A DNA stretch of 54,795 nucleotides, taken from contig CAMAXU010000010.1 in the NCBI GenBank assembly GCA_945862455.1, positions 1-54,795 of the forward strand, given 5' to 3'. This document shows, one piece after another, positions 25,582-34,891 of the stretch; position 1 is the first letter of the stretch, and each line of letters opens with the position of its first letter. This DNA is from Rickettsia typhi (GTDB taxonomy: Bacteria > Pseudomonadota > Alphaproteobacteria > Rickettsiales > UBA1997). The notes under the pieces are model-generated. The model had not been told where the DNA came from. It searched no databases and saw only the letters and a program-made list of their open reading frames with translations. The position numbers and the translations under genes were made by a program.

Positions 25582-27144
25582 ATGCTTAACTTCTCGAGAT
25601 TAAAAATAATTTCAATTTTAGCAGCTTGCCTTTTGGCCTTGATTTACGCTGCTCCGTCATTGGTTGTTCATAATGAAAATTCTCCAATCGTCAAAAAATT
25701 AGAAAAATTTTTACCGAATAATAAAGTTAATCTCGGGCTTGATTTGCGAGGCGGTTCACAGCTTATGCTGGAAGTGGATTTTGATTATTACATCAAAGAA
25801 CAGCTCAATAATTTAAAAGATGAAATTAAGGTATCATTCCGCGATGAAGCTATTCACGCAGTTCCGACGATCGTTGGCAGTAAAATTATTTTTTCTTTAA
25901 GTAATGAAGATGAGCAAAAATCTGCCACAAAAATTATTAAAAAATTAAGTCGCGGCACTGATTTTGATGAAAATTCTGGAAGTTTTGAAGTTTATTTTTC
26001 TGATCAAAGAATCCTTGAAACCAGACAAAACCTGATCAAACAATCAATTGAAATCGTGCGCCGCAGAATTGACGAAAGCGGCACTAAAGAACCAACCATT
26101 CAGGCTCAAGGCGAAAACCGCATTTTATTACAAGTTCCGGGTGTTGAAAATTCTTCAGAATTAAAATCGATTTTAGGGAAAACTGCCAAAATGACTTTCC
26201 ATTTTGTTGATGATAAAACTTTTGCCAGCACTTCTCAAAACTATATTGGCTCTGATTTGGAGCGCATTTTTGATTATCAAGGCCGTGCATATTTAATCAA
26301 AAAAGAAGTGATTTTAAGTGGCGATTTATTGGTTGATGCCAATACAACTTATCACGAAGGTCAACCGGCAGTAGCTTTTCGATTTAACGATGCGGGATCG
26401 AGAAAATTTGCTCAAATTACCAAAGATAATATTGGCAAGCTTTTTGCAATTGTGCTTGATGGCAGAATTATTACTGCGCCAAGAATTAACAGCGTAATTA
26501 ATCAAGGTTCTGGCGTTATTTCAGGAAGTTTTACAACTCAAGAAGCAAACGAAGTTTCACTTCTATTAAGAGCTGGCGCACTTCCAGCGCCTTTAAAAGT
26601 TATCGAAGAAAGAACGGTTGGCCCATCTTTAGGAATGGATTCGATTAAAAGTGGAAGTTTGGCAGCACTTGCTGGGCTTGTGTTTGTGGCATTTTTTATG
26701 ATTTTATTTTATGGATTTTTCGGCTTCATCGCCGACGTTGCGCTACTAATAAACATCATGATAATTTTGGCGGTTTTGGCATTAATCGGTGCAACTTTAA
26801 CCTTGCCCGGAATCGCTGGTATTGTGCTTACAATGGGTATGGCAGTTGATGCTAACGTGTTGATTTTTGAAAGAATCAAGGAAGAGCTGCGTGAGAAAAA
26901 AAGCGTTTTTGTTGCCGTCGAACAAGGTTTTAACCAAGCATTTCGTACTATTACCGATTCGAACATTACCGCTTTAATTGTGGCTTTTTTCCTTTATGTT
27001 TTTGGCAATGGTCCAGTTAAAGGTTTTGCAGTGACTTTATCAATCGGTATTATCGCTTCGATGTTCTCGGCCATTATTCTTACTAGAATGTTGATCGCTG
27101 TTTGGCTCAAAAAACGCAGACCACAAAAATTGAATTTACTTTAG
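25582..27144 (+). CDS. secD: Protein translocase subunit SecD
   Basis: SecD, with SecF, uses the proton gradient to pull secreted proteins through SecYEG. The 520 residues show an N-terminal membrane helix, the LGLDLRGGSQLMLEVD signature (about 51-66), the large periplasmic region and six C-terminal helices with GMAVDANVLIFERIKEE. It is not fused to SecF, and the next gene, lptD, starts immediately after the TAG. secF must lie elsewhere. Confidence 0.96.
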   Translation: MLNFSRLKIISILAACLLALIYAAPSLVVHNENSPIVKKLEKFLPNNKVNLGLDLRGGSQLMLEVDFDYYIKEQLNNLKDEIKVSFRDEAIHAVPTIVGSKIIFSLSNEDEQKSATKIIKKLSRGTDFDENSGSFEVYFSDQRILETRQNLIKQSIEIVRRRIDESGTKEPTIQAQGENRILLQVPGVENSSELKSILGKTAKMTFHFVDDKTFASTSQNYIGSDLERIFDYQGRAYLIKKEVILSGDLLVDANTTYHEGQPAVAFRFNDAGSRKFAQITKDNIGKLFAIVLDGRIITAPRINSVINQGSGVISGSFTTQEANEVSLLLRAGALPAPLKVIEERTVGPSLGMDSIKSGSLAALAGLVFVAFFMILFYGFFGFIADVALLINIMIILAVLALIGATLTLPGIAGIVLTMGMAVDANVLIFERIKEELREKKSVFVAVEQGFNQAFRTITDSNITALIVAFFLYVFGNGPVKGFAVTLSIGIIASMFSAIILTRMLIAVWLKKRRPQKLNLL

Positions 27145-29322
27145 ATGGATTTCTTGCGCCGCATCACATTTTTACTGCCTTTTTTTGCGGTTGCTTTTGT
27201 GGCGCAGAATTCTTGGGCAATACCATCAATTAAGAAAAATAAAGATACTTCGACGCACGCTGTTTTAAAAGCTGATGAAATTGATGGTGATCAACAAACC
27301 AAAACTCTTACCGCAATAGGTAATGTTGAGGTGAATAAAGGTACTAGCACGGTTTATGCTGACAGAGTTACTTACAATAAAAATGGCGGCATGATTCGCG
27401 CCTTTGGCAATGTAAAAATTAAAGATCTAGAAGTTGGTAATATAAGAGCCAGTAACCTAGAAATAAAAGACGATTTTAGCAGTGGTAAATTTTATAACAG
27501 CAAAATGATTTTTACTGATGGCTCTTATTTAGAGTCGCCAGAAATAGATCGTCAAAGTCCTTTTATCACAGTTTTGCAAAATCCGATTTTTTCAATTTGT
27601 CCAAATCCTGAAATTGCTATAGATAATGAATTGGCCGGCAAAAGAAGAGATTTTGTTTCAATTAAATCAAATTTCACAACTATTGATCGCGAACAGCAAG
27701 TTATGAGAAGTGAAGGCGGGATATTGCGATTTTATAATGTTCCAGTTCTTTACACGCCTTACTTGCGCGTGCCTCTGCGGTCAAAAAAAAGAGATTCAGG
27801 ATTTTTAAATCCCAGCTATGCAAAAAGTACTAATCTTGGTTTGGGCATTAGAGTTCCTTACTATTTCAACCTTGCTCCCAACATGGATTTAACCGTTACT
27901 CCATTGATTGGGATTAGTAAAAACCAATTTATCATCAATAATGATTTTCGTCATTATTCAACTTATGGCAATTATCAGGGCATATTTGAAATCGCTAATA
28001 ACAAAATCACTTCCAACAGCAACACAACAGTTGTTAATAGAACTAGTAAAGAATATCGCTGGAATTTAACTGGAAATGGTACTTTTGATTTTACCAAAGA
28101 TGTTGGATTGGATTTTATCGCAAATATAGTGGGTGATAAAGATTACTTGCGAGATTATCACTTTAACTATCTGAACTATACTTTAACCAAAGTTAATCTT
28201 GATTACATTAAAGGTCGCGATTACCACGCTATTAAAGCAATCAGAATTCAGGAATTAGATCCCAATGCAAATGCTGAAGCGGCGCCGCTGATATTACCAC
28301 AAATTGATTCTCATATAGAAACCAAGCCATTTTTCTTTAAAGAAAAATTCGCTTTAACTTCCAACATGACTGTAATTACACGCCAAGATGGTCTGCAATA
28401 TCATCGGGCTACAATGACTCCGGAAGCCAATCTTCCCTTTAATATTCATGGCAATCTTTTTGCAATAAATGCTCGCGTGCAAACAGATGCTTATTATTTA
28501 GAAAATAATTTTCAGTTCACTTCTCGCACCAATGATTACAATAGTTTACAAACAAATATAAAGCCTGAATTATCGATGAGTTGGAGATTGCCTTTGATCA
28601 GAAAATCAGAAACCAACACCTTGATGATTGAGCCAATGATTAACCTAGTTACCAGCACTTATACTAAAAATTTTAACAAACTTCCCAATGAAGATAGCAA
28701 TGAATCAGAATTAGGTGTTAGTAATCTTTTTGTTACAGATCGTATTGCAGGCTTTGATCGCAACGAATCTGGAAAGCGCATAAATTATGGCATTAAATCT
28801 TCTTTATTTAATAGATTAGGTGAATTTGGATTAACTTTAGGACAAGGCTATAGAAAAGCAGAGAACGCGCAAGACGTTGTAATTCGTGGCTTCACGGATA
28901 ATAATAAATCAAATATAGTCGGTCAGGCTTTGTATAAGGCAGCAAAATATTTTTCTATAACTTACTCTTTTCAGCTTAGTGAATCAGATTATAGTAATCA
29001 GGTAAACCAAATCACCACCGTCCTTAATCTTAGTCGCTTCACTTTTTCTAGCGATTATTTATTAATTAGAAAAACTATTCAAAATTCGAATCAGAAAGAA
29101 CAAATCAATCTTTCAGCTTCAATGCAAATTACACCAATATGGAAAGTAACTACCACCATGAGCAAAGATTTACAAAGCAGTCGTACACTTTCGCGTGGCA
29201 TCACTCTTTATCGCGACGGCTGCTGTACAATTTTTGGTTTTTCTGCAATTGAAACCAATCCCAGTAGTTTAAACAAACCACAAAAAACTTTTAATTTAAG
29301 TTTATCTTTCAAGAATCTTTAA
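27145..29322 (+). CDS. lptD: LPS-assembly protein LptD
   Basis: LptD is the outer-membrane barrel that inserts LPS together with LptE. The 725 residues start with a signal peptide ending at SWA. The OstA-like periplasmic beta-jellyroll follows (VLKADEIDGDQQTKTLTAIG and repeats of NVEVNKG / NVKIKD, about 40-150). The C-terminal barrel has many aromatic strands and ends in LSLSFKNL. Cysteines at FSICPNP and DGCCTIFG may form the essential disulfides. It begins at the base after the secD stop. Its presence implies an LPS-containing outer membrane. Confidence 0.92.
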   Translation: MDFLRRITFLLPFFAVAFVAQNSWAIPSIKKNKDTSTHAVLKADEIDGDQQTKTLTAIGNVEVNKGTSTVYADRVTYNKNGGMIRAFGNVKIKDLEVGNIRASNLEIKDDFSSGKFYNSKMIFTDGSYLESPEIDRQSPFITVLQNPIFSICPNPEIAIDNELAGKRRDFVSIKSNFTTIDREQQVMRSEGGILRFYNVPVLYTPYLRVPLRSKKRDSGFLNPSYAKSTNLGLGIRVPYYFNLAPNMDLTVTPLIGISKNQFIINNDFRHYSTYGNYQGIFEIANNKITSNSNTTVVNRTSKEYRWNLTGNGTFDFTKDVGLDFIANIVGDKDYLRDYHFNYLNYTLTKVNLDYIKGRDYHAIKAIRIQELDPNANAEAAPLILPQIDSHIETKPFFFKEKFALTSNMTVITRQDGLQYHRATMTPEANLPFNIHGNLFAINARVQTDAYYLENNFQFTSRTNDYNSLQTNIKPELSMSWRLPLIRKSETNTLMIEPMINLVTSTYTKNFNKLPNEDSNESELGVSNLFVTDRIAGFDRNESGKRINYGIKSSLFNRLGEFGLTLGQGYRKAENAQDVVIRGFTDNNKSNIVGQALYKAAKYFSITYSFQLSESDYSNQVNQITTVLNLSRFTFSSDYLLIRKTIQNSNQKEQINLSASMQITPIWKVTTTMSKDLQSSRTLSRGITLYRDGCCTIFGFSAIETNPSSLNKPQKTFNLSLSFKNL

Positions 29323-29352
29323 CAATAAATACCAATTAATTACGAGGCAAAA

Positions 29353-29670
29353 ATGACAAAAGAAACCAACGACAATGACTTTCAAAAAGACGTTTTAGAT
29401 TCTTCAATTCCAGTTTTAGTGGATTTTTGGGCGCCTTGGTGCGGACCTTGCCGCCAATTGGCTCCAACTATCGATGAACTAGCAAAAGAATTAGCTGGAA
29501 AGATCGAAGTTGTAAAATGTAACGTTGATGAAAATCCGGAAATTCCATCAAAATATATGGTACGTGGAATTCCAACTTTAATGATTTTTAAAGACGGAAA
29601 AATCGTTGATACTAAAGTTGGCTCATTACCGAAATCAGCTTTGGTAGAGTGGGTAAAAAGCAATTCATAA
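29353..29670 (+). CDS. trxA: Thioredoxin
   Basis: A classical 105-residue thioredoxin that reduces protein disulfides in the cytosol. The active site is WCGPC with Cys30 and Cys33; the cis-Pro is in RGIPTL; VDFWAPW and VKCNVDENPEIPSKY are typical. A GAGG at 29344-29347 gives a ribosome-binding site, one of few visible in this window. The next gene begins directly after the TAA. Confidence 0.96.
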   Translation: MTKETNDNDFQKDVLDSSIPVLVDFWAPWCGPCRQLAPTIDELAKELAGKIEVVKCNVDENPEIPSKYMVRGIPTLMIFKDGKIVDTKVGSLPKSALVEWVKSNS

Positions 29671-30582
29671 ATGCTGGAAAAGCTTTATCTAAATAAACGC
29701 GAAATTTTAGAAAAATCGCAAAAGTTTTTTAAAAACTCTAGTTCGTTAATCCTAAAAATCGGATGCGAGCTAGAGTTTTTTTTGTTCGAAGAAAATTTAC
29801 AAAAGCCTGTTAATCAAGCTACGAGAGATGATTTTATTGCGGAGCTACAAATTGAACTGCCAAAAAAATTTCCTTTAATTTATCGAATTGAGAAAGAGCA
29901 GGGTGTTTCACAAATTGAAGTTAAAACTGTATTTACGCCAGATTTATCAAGGCTTTGCGAAGAATTGGAAGATGCAAAAAATTTCATAAAAAATTTAGCA
30001 GCGCAAAAAAAATTAACCGCTTCTTTTGCGGCCCAACCTTTTGTTGATGATTGCGGCAGCGCTTTGCAGTTTAATATTTCGCTACATCAAAATGATAAAA
30101 ATATTTTTGAATTCGATGAAAATATTTTAAAAAATGTCGCAGGAAATTTATTGAAAATGACAAATCAAATGATGATTTTCTTAGCACCAAAAAAAGAAGA
30201 TTACGCCCGATTTTCTTATGAAATAAATCGCAATTTATTCAAAAAAGGAAAATTCACCGCACCAATAAATCTAAGTTTTGGTGCCGATAATAGAACTTGC
30301 GCAATTCGAGTTCCCCAAACTCTCTTTCAAAAAAATGGCAAACGTTTGGAATATAGAATTGCCGCAGCAAATGCCGATATTTTTTTAGCAATTGCGGCAC
30401 TTTTACTTGTTATTTCTAGCGATGAGAAAAATTATCCCAAGCAAATTCACGGTAACGCTTTTGATGAGCAATATGAAGTTGCGGAATTTTGTATGAGCTT
30501 AAATGAAGCGAAAAAATTTTTTGAAAAAGAAAATTTTATAAAAGAAAAATTTTTTGAGTTTTCTAGTTCTGAACATAATTAA
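29671..30582 (+). CDS. Shortened glutamine-synthetase-like protein
   Basis: The 303 residues follow the catalytic domain of glutamine synthetases. GCELEFFLF (Glu33, Glu35) corresponds to the E129/E131 metal ligands. EQGVSQIE (Glu76, Glu83) matches the PuuA-like E..PGQ.E ligands. PFVDDCGSALQFNISL matches PFxDxNGSGMHxHxSL but has Gln133 and Asn135 for the two His. NRTCAIRVP (Arg208) and RLEYRIAAANADIFLAIAA (Glu227, Arg229) match later motifs. The N-terminal beta-grasp domain is missing, and members are usually 430-470 residues. Several ligands survive, so it may be a gamma-glutamyl ligase with another substrate or a non-catalytic relative. It starts at the base after the trxA stop. Confidence 0.7.
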   Translation: MLEKLYLNKREILEKSQKFFKNSSSLILKIGCELEFFLFEENLQKPVNQATRDDFIAELQIELPKKFPLIYRIEKEQGVSQIEVKTVFTPDLSRLCEELEDAKNFIKNLAAQKKLTASFAAQPFVDDCGSALQFNISLHQNDKNIFEFDENILKNVAGNLLKMTNQMMIFLAPKKEDYARFSYEINRNLFKKGKFTAPINLSFGADNRTCAIRVPQTLFQKNGKRLEYRIAAANADIFLAIAALLLVISSDEKNYPKQIHGNAFDEQYEVAEFCMSLNEAKKFFEKENFIKEKFFEFSSSEHN

Positions 30583-30643
30583 AATTACGACATAATTAAA
30601 AAAATGGGACGCTATTTCTCAAAAATTTTCAAAATAACTCATA

Positions 30644-30715
30644 GTCATGCCGAGCTTGTCGAAGCATGATTGTAGAGTTCAAAGCCTGAATCAGGCTTTG
30701 ATAAAATCGGCATGA
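30644..30715. repeat. Nested palindromic repeat between the GS-like gene and mltA
   Basis: An outer imperfect pair (TCATGCCGA at 30645-30653 and TCGGCATGA at 30707-30715) encloses a perfect 11-bp inverted repeat, TCAAAGCCTGA / TCAGGCTTTGA (30679-30701). The left part shares TGTCGAAGCATGA with the element at 25415. It lies between the convergent GS-like gene and mltA and could act as a bidirectional transcript end. Confidence 0.7.
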
Positions 30716-30744
30716 ATACGAAATTTTGCTAGTTTTTATTATTC

Positions 30745-31863
30745 CTAAAACCCTCTCATCTTATCGACCACGTTGATCGGCAGCATAATATAATATTTTC
30801 CCTGACTCGCCATATAATTTGCCTTATCTTCCGCATCTTTTCCATATCCAAAAAATATGTCGCCACGCACAGCGCCTTTGATCGCAGAGCCAGTGTCTTG
30901 TGTTACAAACAAGTGAGAATATTTTTCTTTCGATCCGCCTTTTTTAGTTAAGTTCGTATCAACCCAAATCGGAAATCCATAAGGAATAATATCGCTATCA
31001 ACCGCTAAAGATCTTTCGGCAGTAAGCGGAACACCTTGTGCACCTACAACATATTCACCATCAGCAAATTTAAAAAATGTATAAGCGGCATTCATATTCA
31101 TAATTTCATCAGCTCTTTCCGGATGATTTTTAATCCATTCTTTAACACTTGCAGCATTCATGTTAGATCGATCCAAGTAACCTTTATCAAGCATGTAATT
31201 ACTCACCGCAGTAAATGGCTGATTATTTCTTCCGGCGTAAGCAAGTCTAACTTCACTGCCGTTCGGAAGTTCAATTCTTCCTGAGCCTTGAATATGCATC
31301 GCAAAAAGTTCAGCGCGATCATCAACATAGAGCAATTCCAGATTCTTGTTTTTAAGAGCGCCATTTTCAATTTCTTTTCGACTTAAATATGGATCAGTTC
31401 CTAAATCTTTCGGTCGTCCATAAACTGGATATTGATATTTTTCAGTTTTAATTTTGCTACCTTGAAGTGAAGCCTCATAATAGCCGGTAAATAAGCCTTT
31501 GCTAACACCATAACGACTTTCAACCAAAAATGGTTTGAACCAATTTTCAAAAAAGTTTTTACTTTGCTTGGCATCCATCGTTTTTATAACCTGCGCAATA
31601 TCGCAAACATCACGAAAATCTCCCACTGAAATATCACCAATTTGACCACCAATTGAACGACTTTGCGCCATTCGAGAAAATTTATTGCAAGACTGAATCA
31701 TTGCCTGCAAAGCTTTTTTATGATCATCATTTTTCCAACCTGGAAGATCTTCAAAATCGACTTGAGTTAATTTTATATTTCCTTTGCCGCGAATCGTAAC
31801 TTTTTGATTAAACAAACAACCTTGCAAGAGTAAGAGGCAAGCGATAATAAAAAATCTGAACAT
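30745..31863 (-). CDS. mltA: Membrane-bound lytic murein transglycosylase A
   Basis: MltA cleaves peptidoglycan glycan strands from the outer membrane. It is a 372-residue lipoprotein with signal MFRFFIIACLLLLQGC (lipobox LLQGC, Cys16). GLFTGYYEASLQGS and FAMHIQGSGRIELPNG are MltA-domain motifs. The C-terminal 3D domain has VTQDTGSAIKGAVRGDIFFG, with the catalytic Asp. It is divergent from ychF across a 137-nt gap. The presence of lytic enzymes, Lgt and UppP implies a peptidoglycan wall. Confidence 0.94.
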   Translation of the reverse strand: MFRFFIIACLLLLQGCLFNQKVTIRGKGNIKLTQVDFEDLPGWKNDDHKKALQAMIQSCNKFSRMAQSRSIGGQIGDISVGDFRDVCDIAQVIKTMDAKQSKNFFENWFKPFLVESRYGVSKGLFTGYYEASLQGSKIKTEKYQYPVYGRPKDLGTDPYLSRKEIENGALKNKNLELLYVDDRAELFAMHIQGSGRIELPNGSEVRLAYAGRNNQPFTAVSNYMLDKGYLDRSNMNAASVKEWIKNHPERADEIMNMNAAYTFFKFADGEYVVGAQGVPLTAERSLAVDSDIIPYGFPIWVDTNLTKKGGSKEKYSHLFVTQDTGSAIKGAVRGDIFFGYGKDAEDKANYMASQGKYYIMLPINVVDKMRGF

Positions 31864-32000
31864 GGGAGTTTTTTTAGGAGAAGATTTAGGAAAAAAAATA
31901 TGGCTTAAGAATTAATATTTGTTTAAATATCTCAACCAAATAAAATTGTTTTATTAAAAATAATTTTTGCTTCTTCATCTTCTCACTTAATTTAAAAAAA

Positions 32001-33095
32001 ATGTCTCTTCAATGCGGAATCGTTGGCTTGCCTAATGTTGGCAAATCAACTTTATTTAATGCCTTAACTCAAACAGCCGCAGCGCAAGCAGCGAATTATC
32101 CTTTTTGTACGATTGAACCAAATATCGGCAAAGTAAATGTACCGGATTTTCGTTTAGAAAAATTAACTAAAATTGCTGGTTCGCAAGAAATCATTCCAGC
32201 GCAAATTGAGTTTGTTGATATTGCTGGTTTGGTTCGCGGAGCCAGCACGGGTGAGGGTTTAGGAAATAAATTTTTATCACACATTCGCGAAGTTGACGCA
32301 ATTATTAATGTGGTTCGCTGCTTTGAAGATGAAAATATTACTCACGTTGAAGGTCAAGTTGATCCACTTCGCGACATTGAATTAATTCAGTTAGAATTAA
32401 TTATCGCCGATATGGAAAGTTTAGAAAAACGAATTCCCGCTTTAGAAAAAAAAGCTCGTTTAGATAAAGAGGCTGCAGCTCAAATTGAAGTAGCAAAAAA
32501 AGTTTTGGAAATTTTAAAAGATGGAAAAGCAGCGCGTTTAACCAAAATAAAATCAGAAGAAGAAAAAATTTTTAAAGAGTTGCAATTAATTACCTCAAAG
32601 CCGCAGCTCTTTGTCTGCAATTTAAAAGAACATGAACTTGCGGGAAATAAATATTCCGATTTGGTTGAAAAATTTGGTAAAGAAAATTCTTATCAAGTTC
32701 TAAAAATCTGCGCTCAAATTGAAGCCGAAGTTGCTGGTCTTGAAACTGATGAAGAAAAAAAAGAATTTTTAGAATCGGTTGGTTTGGAAGAAACTGGTTT
32801 GGCGCAAATTATTAAAAGCTCTTACCATCTTTTAAATTTAATAACTTTCTTCACCGTTGGTCCAAAAGAATGTCATGCTTGGACTTTGAAAAAAGATTCC
32901 AGTGCCCCAAAAGCTGCCGGCGTAATTCACACCGATTTTGAAAAAGGCTTTATCCGCGCCGAAACAATTTCTTACGAAGATTACGTAAATTTAGGTGGCG
33001 AAGAAGGCGCTAAAACAGCCGGTAAATTAAGGTTGGAAGGCAAAGATTACATCACACAAGATGGCGATGTTTTTCATTTTAGGTTTAATGTTTAA
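32001..33095 (+). CDS. ychF: Ribosome-binding ATPase YchF (OLA1 family)
   Basis: YchF is an Obg-related P-loop protein that prefers ATP and binds ribosomes. The 364 residues start with CGIVGLPNVGKSTLFNALT (G1), have DIAGLVRGASTGEGLGNKFL (G3), a coiled-coil region in the middle and a TGS domain (FFTVGPKECHAWTL, GVIHTDFEKGFIRAE). Length and order are normal. The pth neighbour seen in many genomes is absent here. Confidence 0.97.
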   Translation: MSLQCGIVGLPNVGKSTLFNALTQTAAAQAANYPFCTIEPNIGKVNVPDFRLEKLTKIAGSQEIIPAQIEFVDIAGLVRGASTGEGLGNKFLSHIREVDAIINVVRCFEDENITHVEGQVDPLRDIELIQLELIIADMESLEKRIPALEKKARLDKEAAAQIEVAKKVLEILKDGKAARLTKIKSEEEKIFKELQLITSKPQLFVCNLKEHELAGNKYSDLVEKFGKENSYQVLKICAQIEAEVAGLETDEEKKEFLESVGLEETGLAQIIKSSYHLLNLITFFTVGPKECHAWTLKKDSSAPKAAGVIHTDFEKGFIRAETISYEDYVNLGGEEGAKTAGKLRLEGKDYITQDGDVFHFRFNV

Positions 33096-33119
33096 CTAAT
33101 AATTATTTTTAAATTTCTT

Positions 33120-33124
33120 AGGAG
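33120..33124 (+). promoter_or_regulatory. Strong Shine-Dalgarno before the TPR gene
   Basis: AGGAG lies 6 nt before the ATG at 33131. It fixes the start and stands out because most genes in this window lack a recognisable ribosome-binding site. Confidence 0.7.
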
Positions 33125-33130
33125 TGAAAT

Positions 33131-34231
33131 ATGTCAAAAACAATGATTAATTCAAGTGCTGCCGAATTGAATACAATTAATCCAAGCGCTGGATTGTATT
33201 CAGATCATTTAGATAATCACTCAATACCTCTTTCCCAAGCTTCTCGGAATGAAAAATTTACAAATCAAATAGTTGAAGAAATTTCTCGGCCGGTCAACTT
33301 AGATAAAGTTTATGAAATGCATGAGAAAGCCAGAAGCTTATCATTAAATATTGCTGGATTGGGATATCATAATGCAGAAGAAAAAGATAAATTAGATGAA
33401 GCTGTAAGAATTTTAAATAAGGCAATAGATTTGGGAAATATTTTAACCGCAAGTCCAAGTGATTTTGGAATAGACGAATTAAAAGATTCAGATCAAATTT
33501 CAGGATTAAAGAAGGTCCGTTGGTTACTCTTTGATCGCGGATATTGCCATCTTATGTTAGGAAATTATGACAAGGCTGTTAAAGATTTTACCGCAGAATT
33601 ATCTCTGCATGAAAATGGTCCTGGTGTTTATCGTTCTCTTTACGAAAGAGCAAATGCGAACAAGATGATGGGACGATATGATTTGGCAATAGATGACTTC
33701 ATAGCAGCAAAAAATACAGAAGGAGTTGATTCGAGAATTGTTATCTTTAGTGATTCTGAAATTGCAGAAATTAATTCTAAAAATACTATTTGGAATAATG
33801 CAGTTAAATCTGTTAATTCATTAAGATCTTCCATCGCAAAACTTTCTGTTCCAACCTCAATTTTAGGGCTTCAAAAGCCAATAGAAAATAAATTTTTAGA
33901 ACTTGGAGATGAGAAAATTGGGAAAATATTCAATCAGATTTTTGACCTTAAAAAAAATGATAGCTTAGAATTTTCTCAATTTCTAAATGAACTGGATATC
34001 GTTGCAGAATCTGACCAAGATAACTCCTTATCAGAAAATATTCAAAGAGTCTTTGATCTTCTTCGTATGTCAAAAATCTTAGCCCCATCAAATTCTGGAA
34101 TTGAAGAGTTTATTGCTCTATTTGAAGGCAACACAAGAAAAGCTTATGCCGATAAACTTAAATCTCCCAGCTCTAAAGTTGAATCCCCAGAAATGGAAAA
34201 ACTTCTTGCTGAAAGAAGAAATGAACTGTAG
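33131..34231 (+). CDS. TPR-like protein of unknown function
   Basis: The 366 residues have no signal peptide. Two tetratricopeptide-like repeats are visible at about 130-163 (RWLLFDRGYCHLMLGNYDKA) and 167-197 (YRSLYERANANKMMGRYDLA), with an earlier helical pair at 60-100. The N-terminal 40 residues are Ser/Asn-rich and probably unstructured; the C-terminal half is helical without a known domain. It sits alone between ychF and coq7. The strong ribosome-binding site suggests high expression. It could be a secreted effector or a scaffold; the sequence does not decide. Confidence 0.7.
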   Translation: MSKTMINSSAAELNTINPSAGLYSDHLDNHSIPLSQASRNEKFTNQIVEEISRPVNLDKVYEMHEKARSLSLNIAGLGYHNAEEKDKLDEAVRILNKAIDLGNILTASPSDFGIDELKDSDQISGLKKVRWLLFDRGYCHLMLGNYDKAVKDFTAELSLHENGPGVYRSLYERANANKMMGRYDLAIDDFIAAKNTEGVDSRIVIFSDSEIAEINSKNTIWNNAVKSVNSLRSSIAKLSVPTSILGLQKPIENKFLELGDEKIGKIFNQIFDLKKNDSLEFSQFLNELDIVAESDQDNSLSENIQRVFDLLRMSKILAPSNSGIEEFIALFEGNTRKAYADKLKSPSSKVESPEMEKLLAERRNEL

Positions 34232-34258
34232 TTTTTGCTTCAACTTAGGTAATTATTT

Positions 34259-34819
34259 ATGAGCAATTTTCAAAAAAAACTCGAAGAAATAATCCGCGTT
34301 GATCACGCTGGTGAATTTGGTGCGAAGGTGATTTATGATGGGCAGATGGCGGCGTTGAAGATGAAAAAAGATTACGAAACTTTGAAAATTGTAAAGCATA
34401 TGAAAGAACAGGAAAATGTGCATTACGATTATTTTAACGCTGAAATTAAAAAACAAAAAATCCGCCCGACTTTATTACAACCAATTTGGAGAGTCGGTGG
34501 TTTTGCACTTGGTTTTTTCACGGCGCTGGCTGATAAAAAGGCAGCGATGGTTTGCACAACTGCGGTGGAAGAAACGATTGATGAACATTACCAAGAACAG
34601 ATAAAATTCCTTGAAAAAGAAGATAAGTTTTTAGATGAAAAGCAGAAAGTTGAGGCGAGAAATTTAAAAGAGAAAATTGAAAAATTTCGTGATGAAGAAT
34701 TAGAGCATCGTGACATCGCATATGATAATCATGCCGCAGATTTGAAATGTTTTACACCGCTTTCAGCATTTATTAAATGTACAACTAAGTTTGCGATTAC
34801 AGTTTCAAAAAGAATTTAG
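34259..34819 (+). CDS. coq7: COQ7-type demethoxyubiquinone hydroxylase
   Basis: A di-iron hydroxylase of ubiquinone synthesis, 186 residues. IIRVDHAGEFGAKVIYDGQM (about 12-31) carries the first Glu ligand, KEQENVHYDYF the first E..H pair, AVEETIDEHYQEQI the third Glu region and DEELEHRDIAYDNHA the second E..H pair. This is the typical duplicated four-helix di-iron core. It implies aerobic ubiquinone synthesis. Confidence 0.95.
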   Translation: MSNFQKKLEEIIRVDHAGEFGAKVIYDGQMAALKMKKDYETLKIVKHMKEQENVHYDYFNAEIKKQKIRPTLLQPIWRVGGFALGFFTALADKKAAMVCTTAVEETIDEHYQEQIKFLEKEDKFLDEKQKVEARNLKEKIEKFRDEELEHRDIAYDNHAADLKCFTPLSAFIKCTTKFAITVSKRI

Positions 34820-34857
34820 TGATTGCCGACGGTATTCTTGAACGCTAATTTTCCCAA

Positions 34858-34885
34858 TTGTCATTCTGAACTTGTTTCGGGATTT
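34858..34885. repeat. Remnant of a TGTCATTCTGAACTTGTTTC-type repeat
   Basis: TTGTCATTCTGAACTTGTTT followed by CGGGATTT resembles the half-arm of the common GTCATTCTGAAC..GTTTC..GGATC intergenic palindromes. Only one arm is visible, between coq7 and the efflux operon end. Identification is from memory of the repeat type. Confidence 0.4.
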
Positions 34886-34891
34886 ATTAAT

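Noticed and set aside
25582-29322. SecDF fusion or a missing secF as a sign of gene loss
   Set aside because: SecD has a normal length with its own stop, and secF can be encoded elsewhere; absence in this window says nothing.
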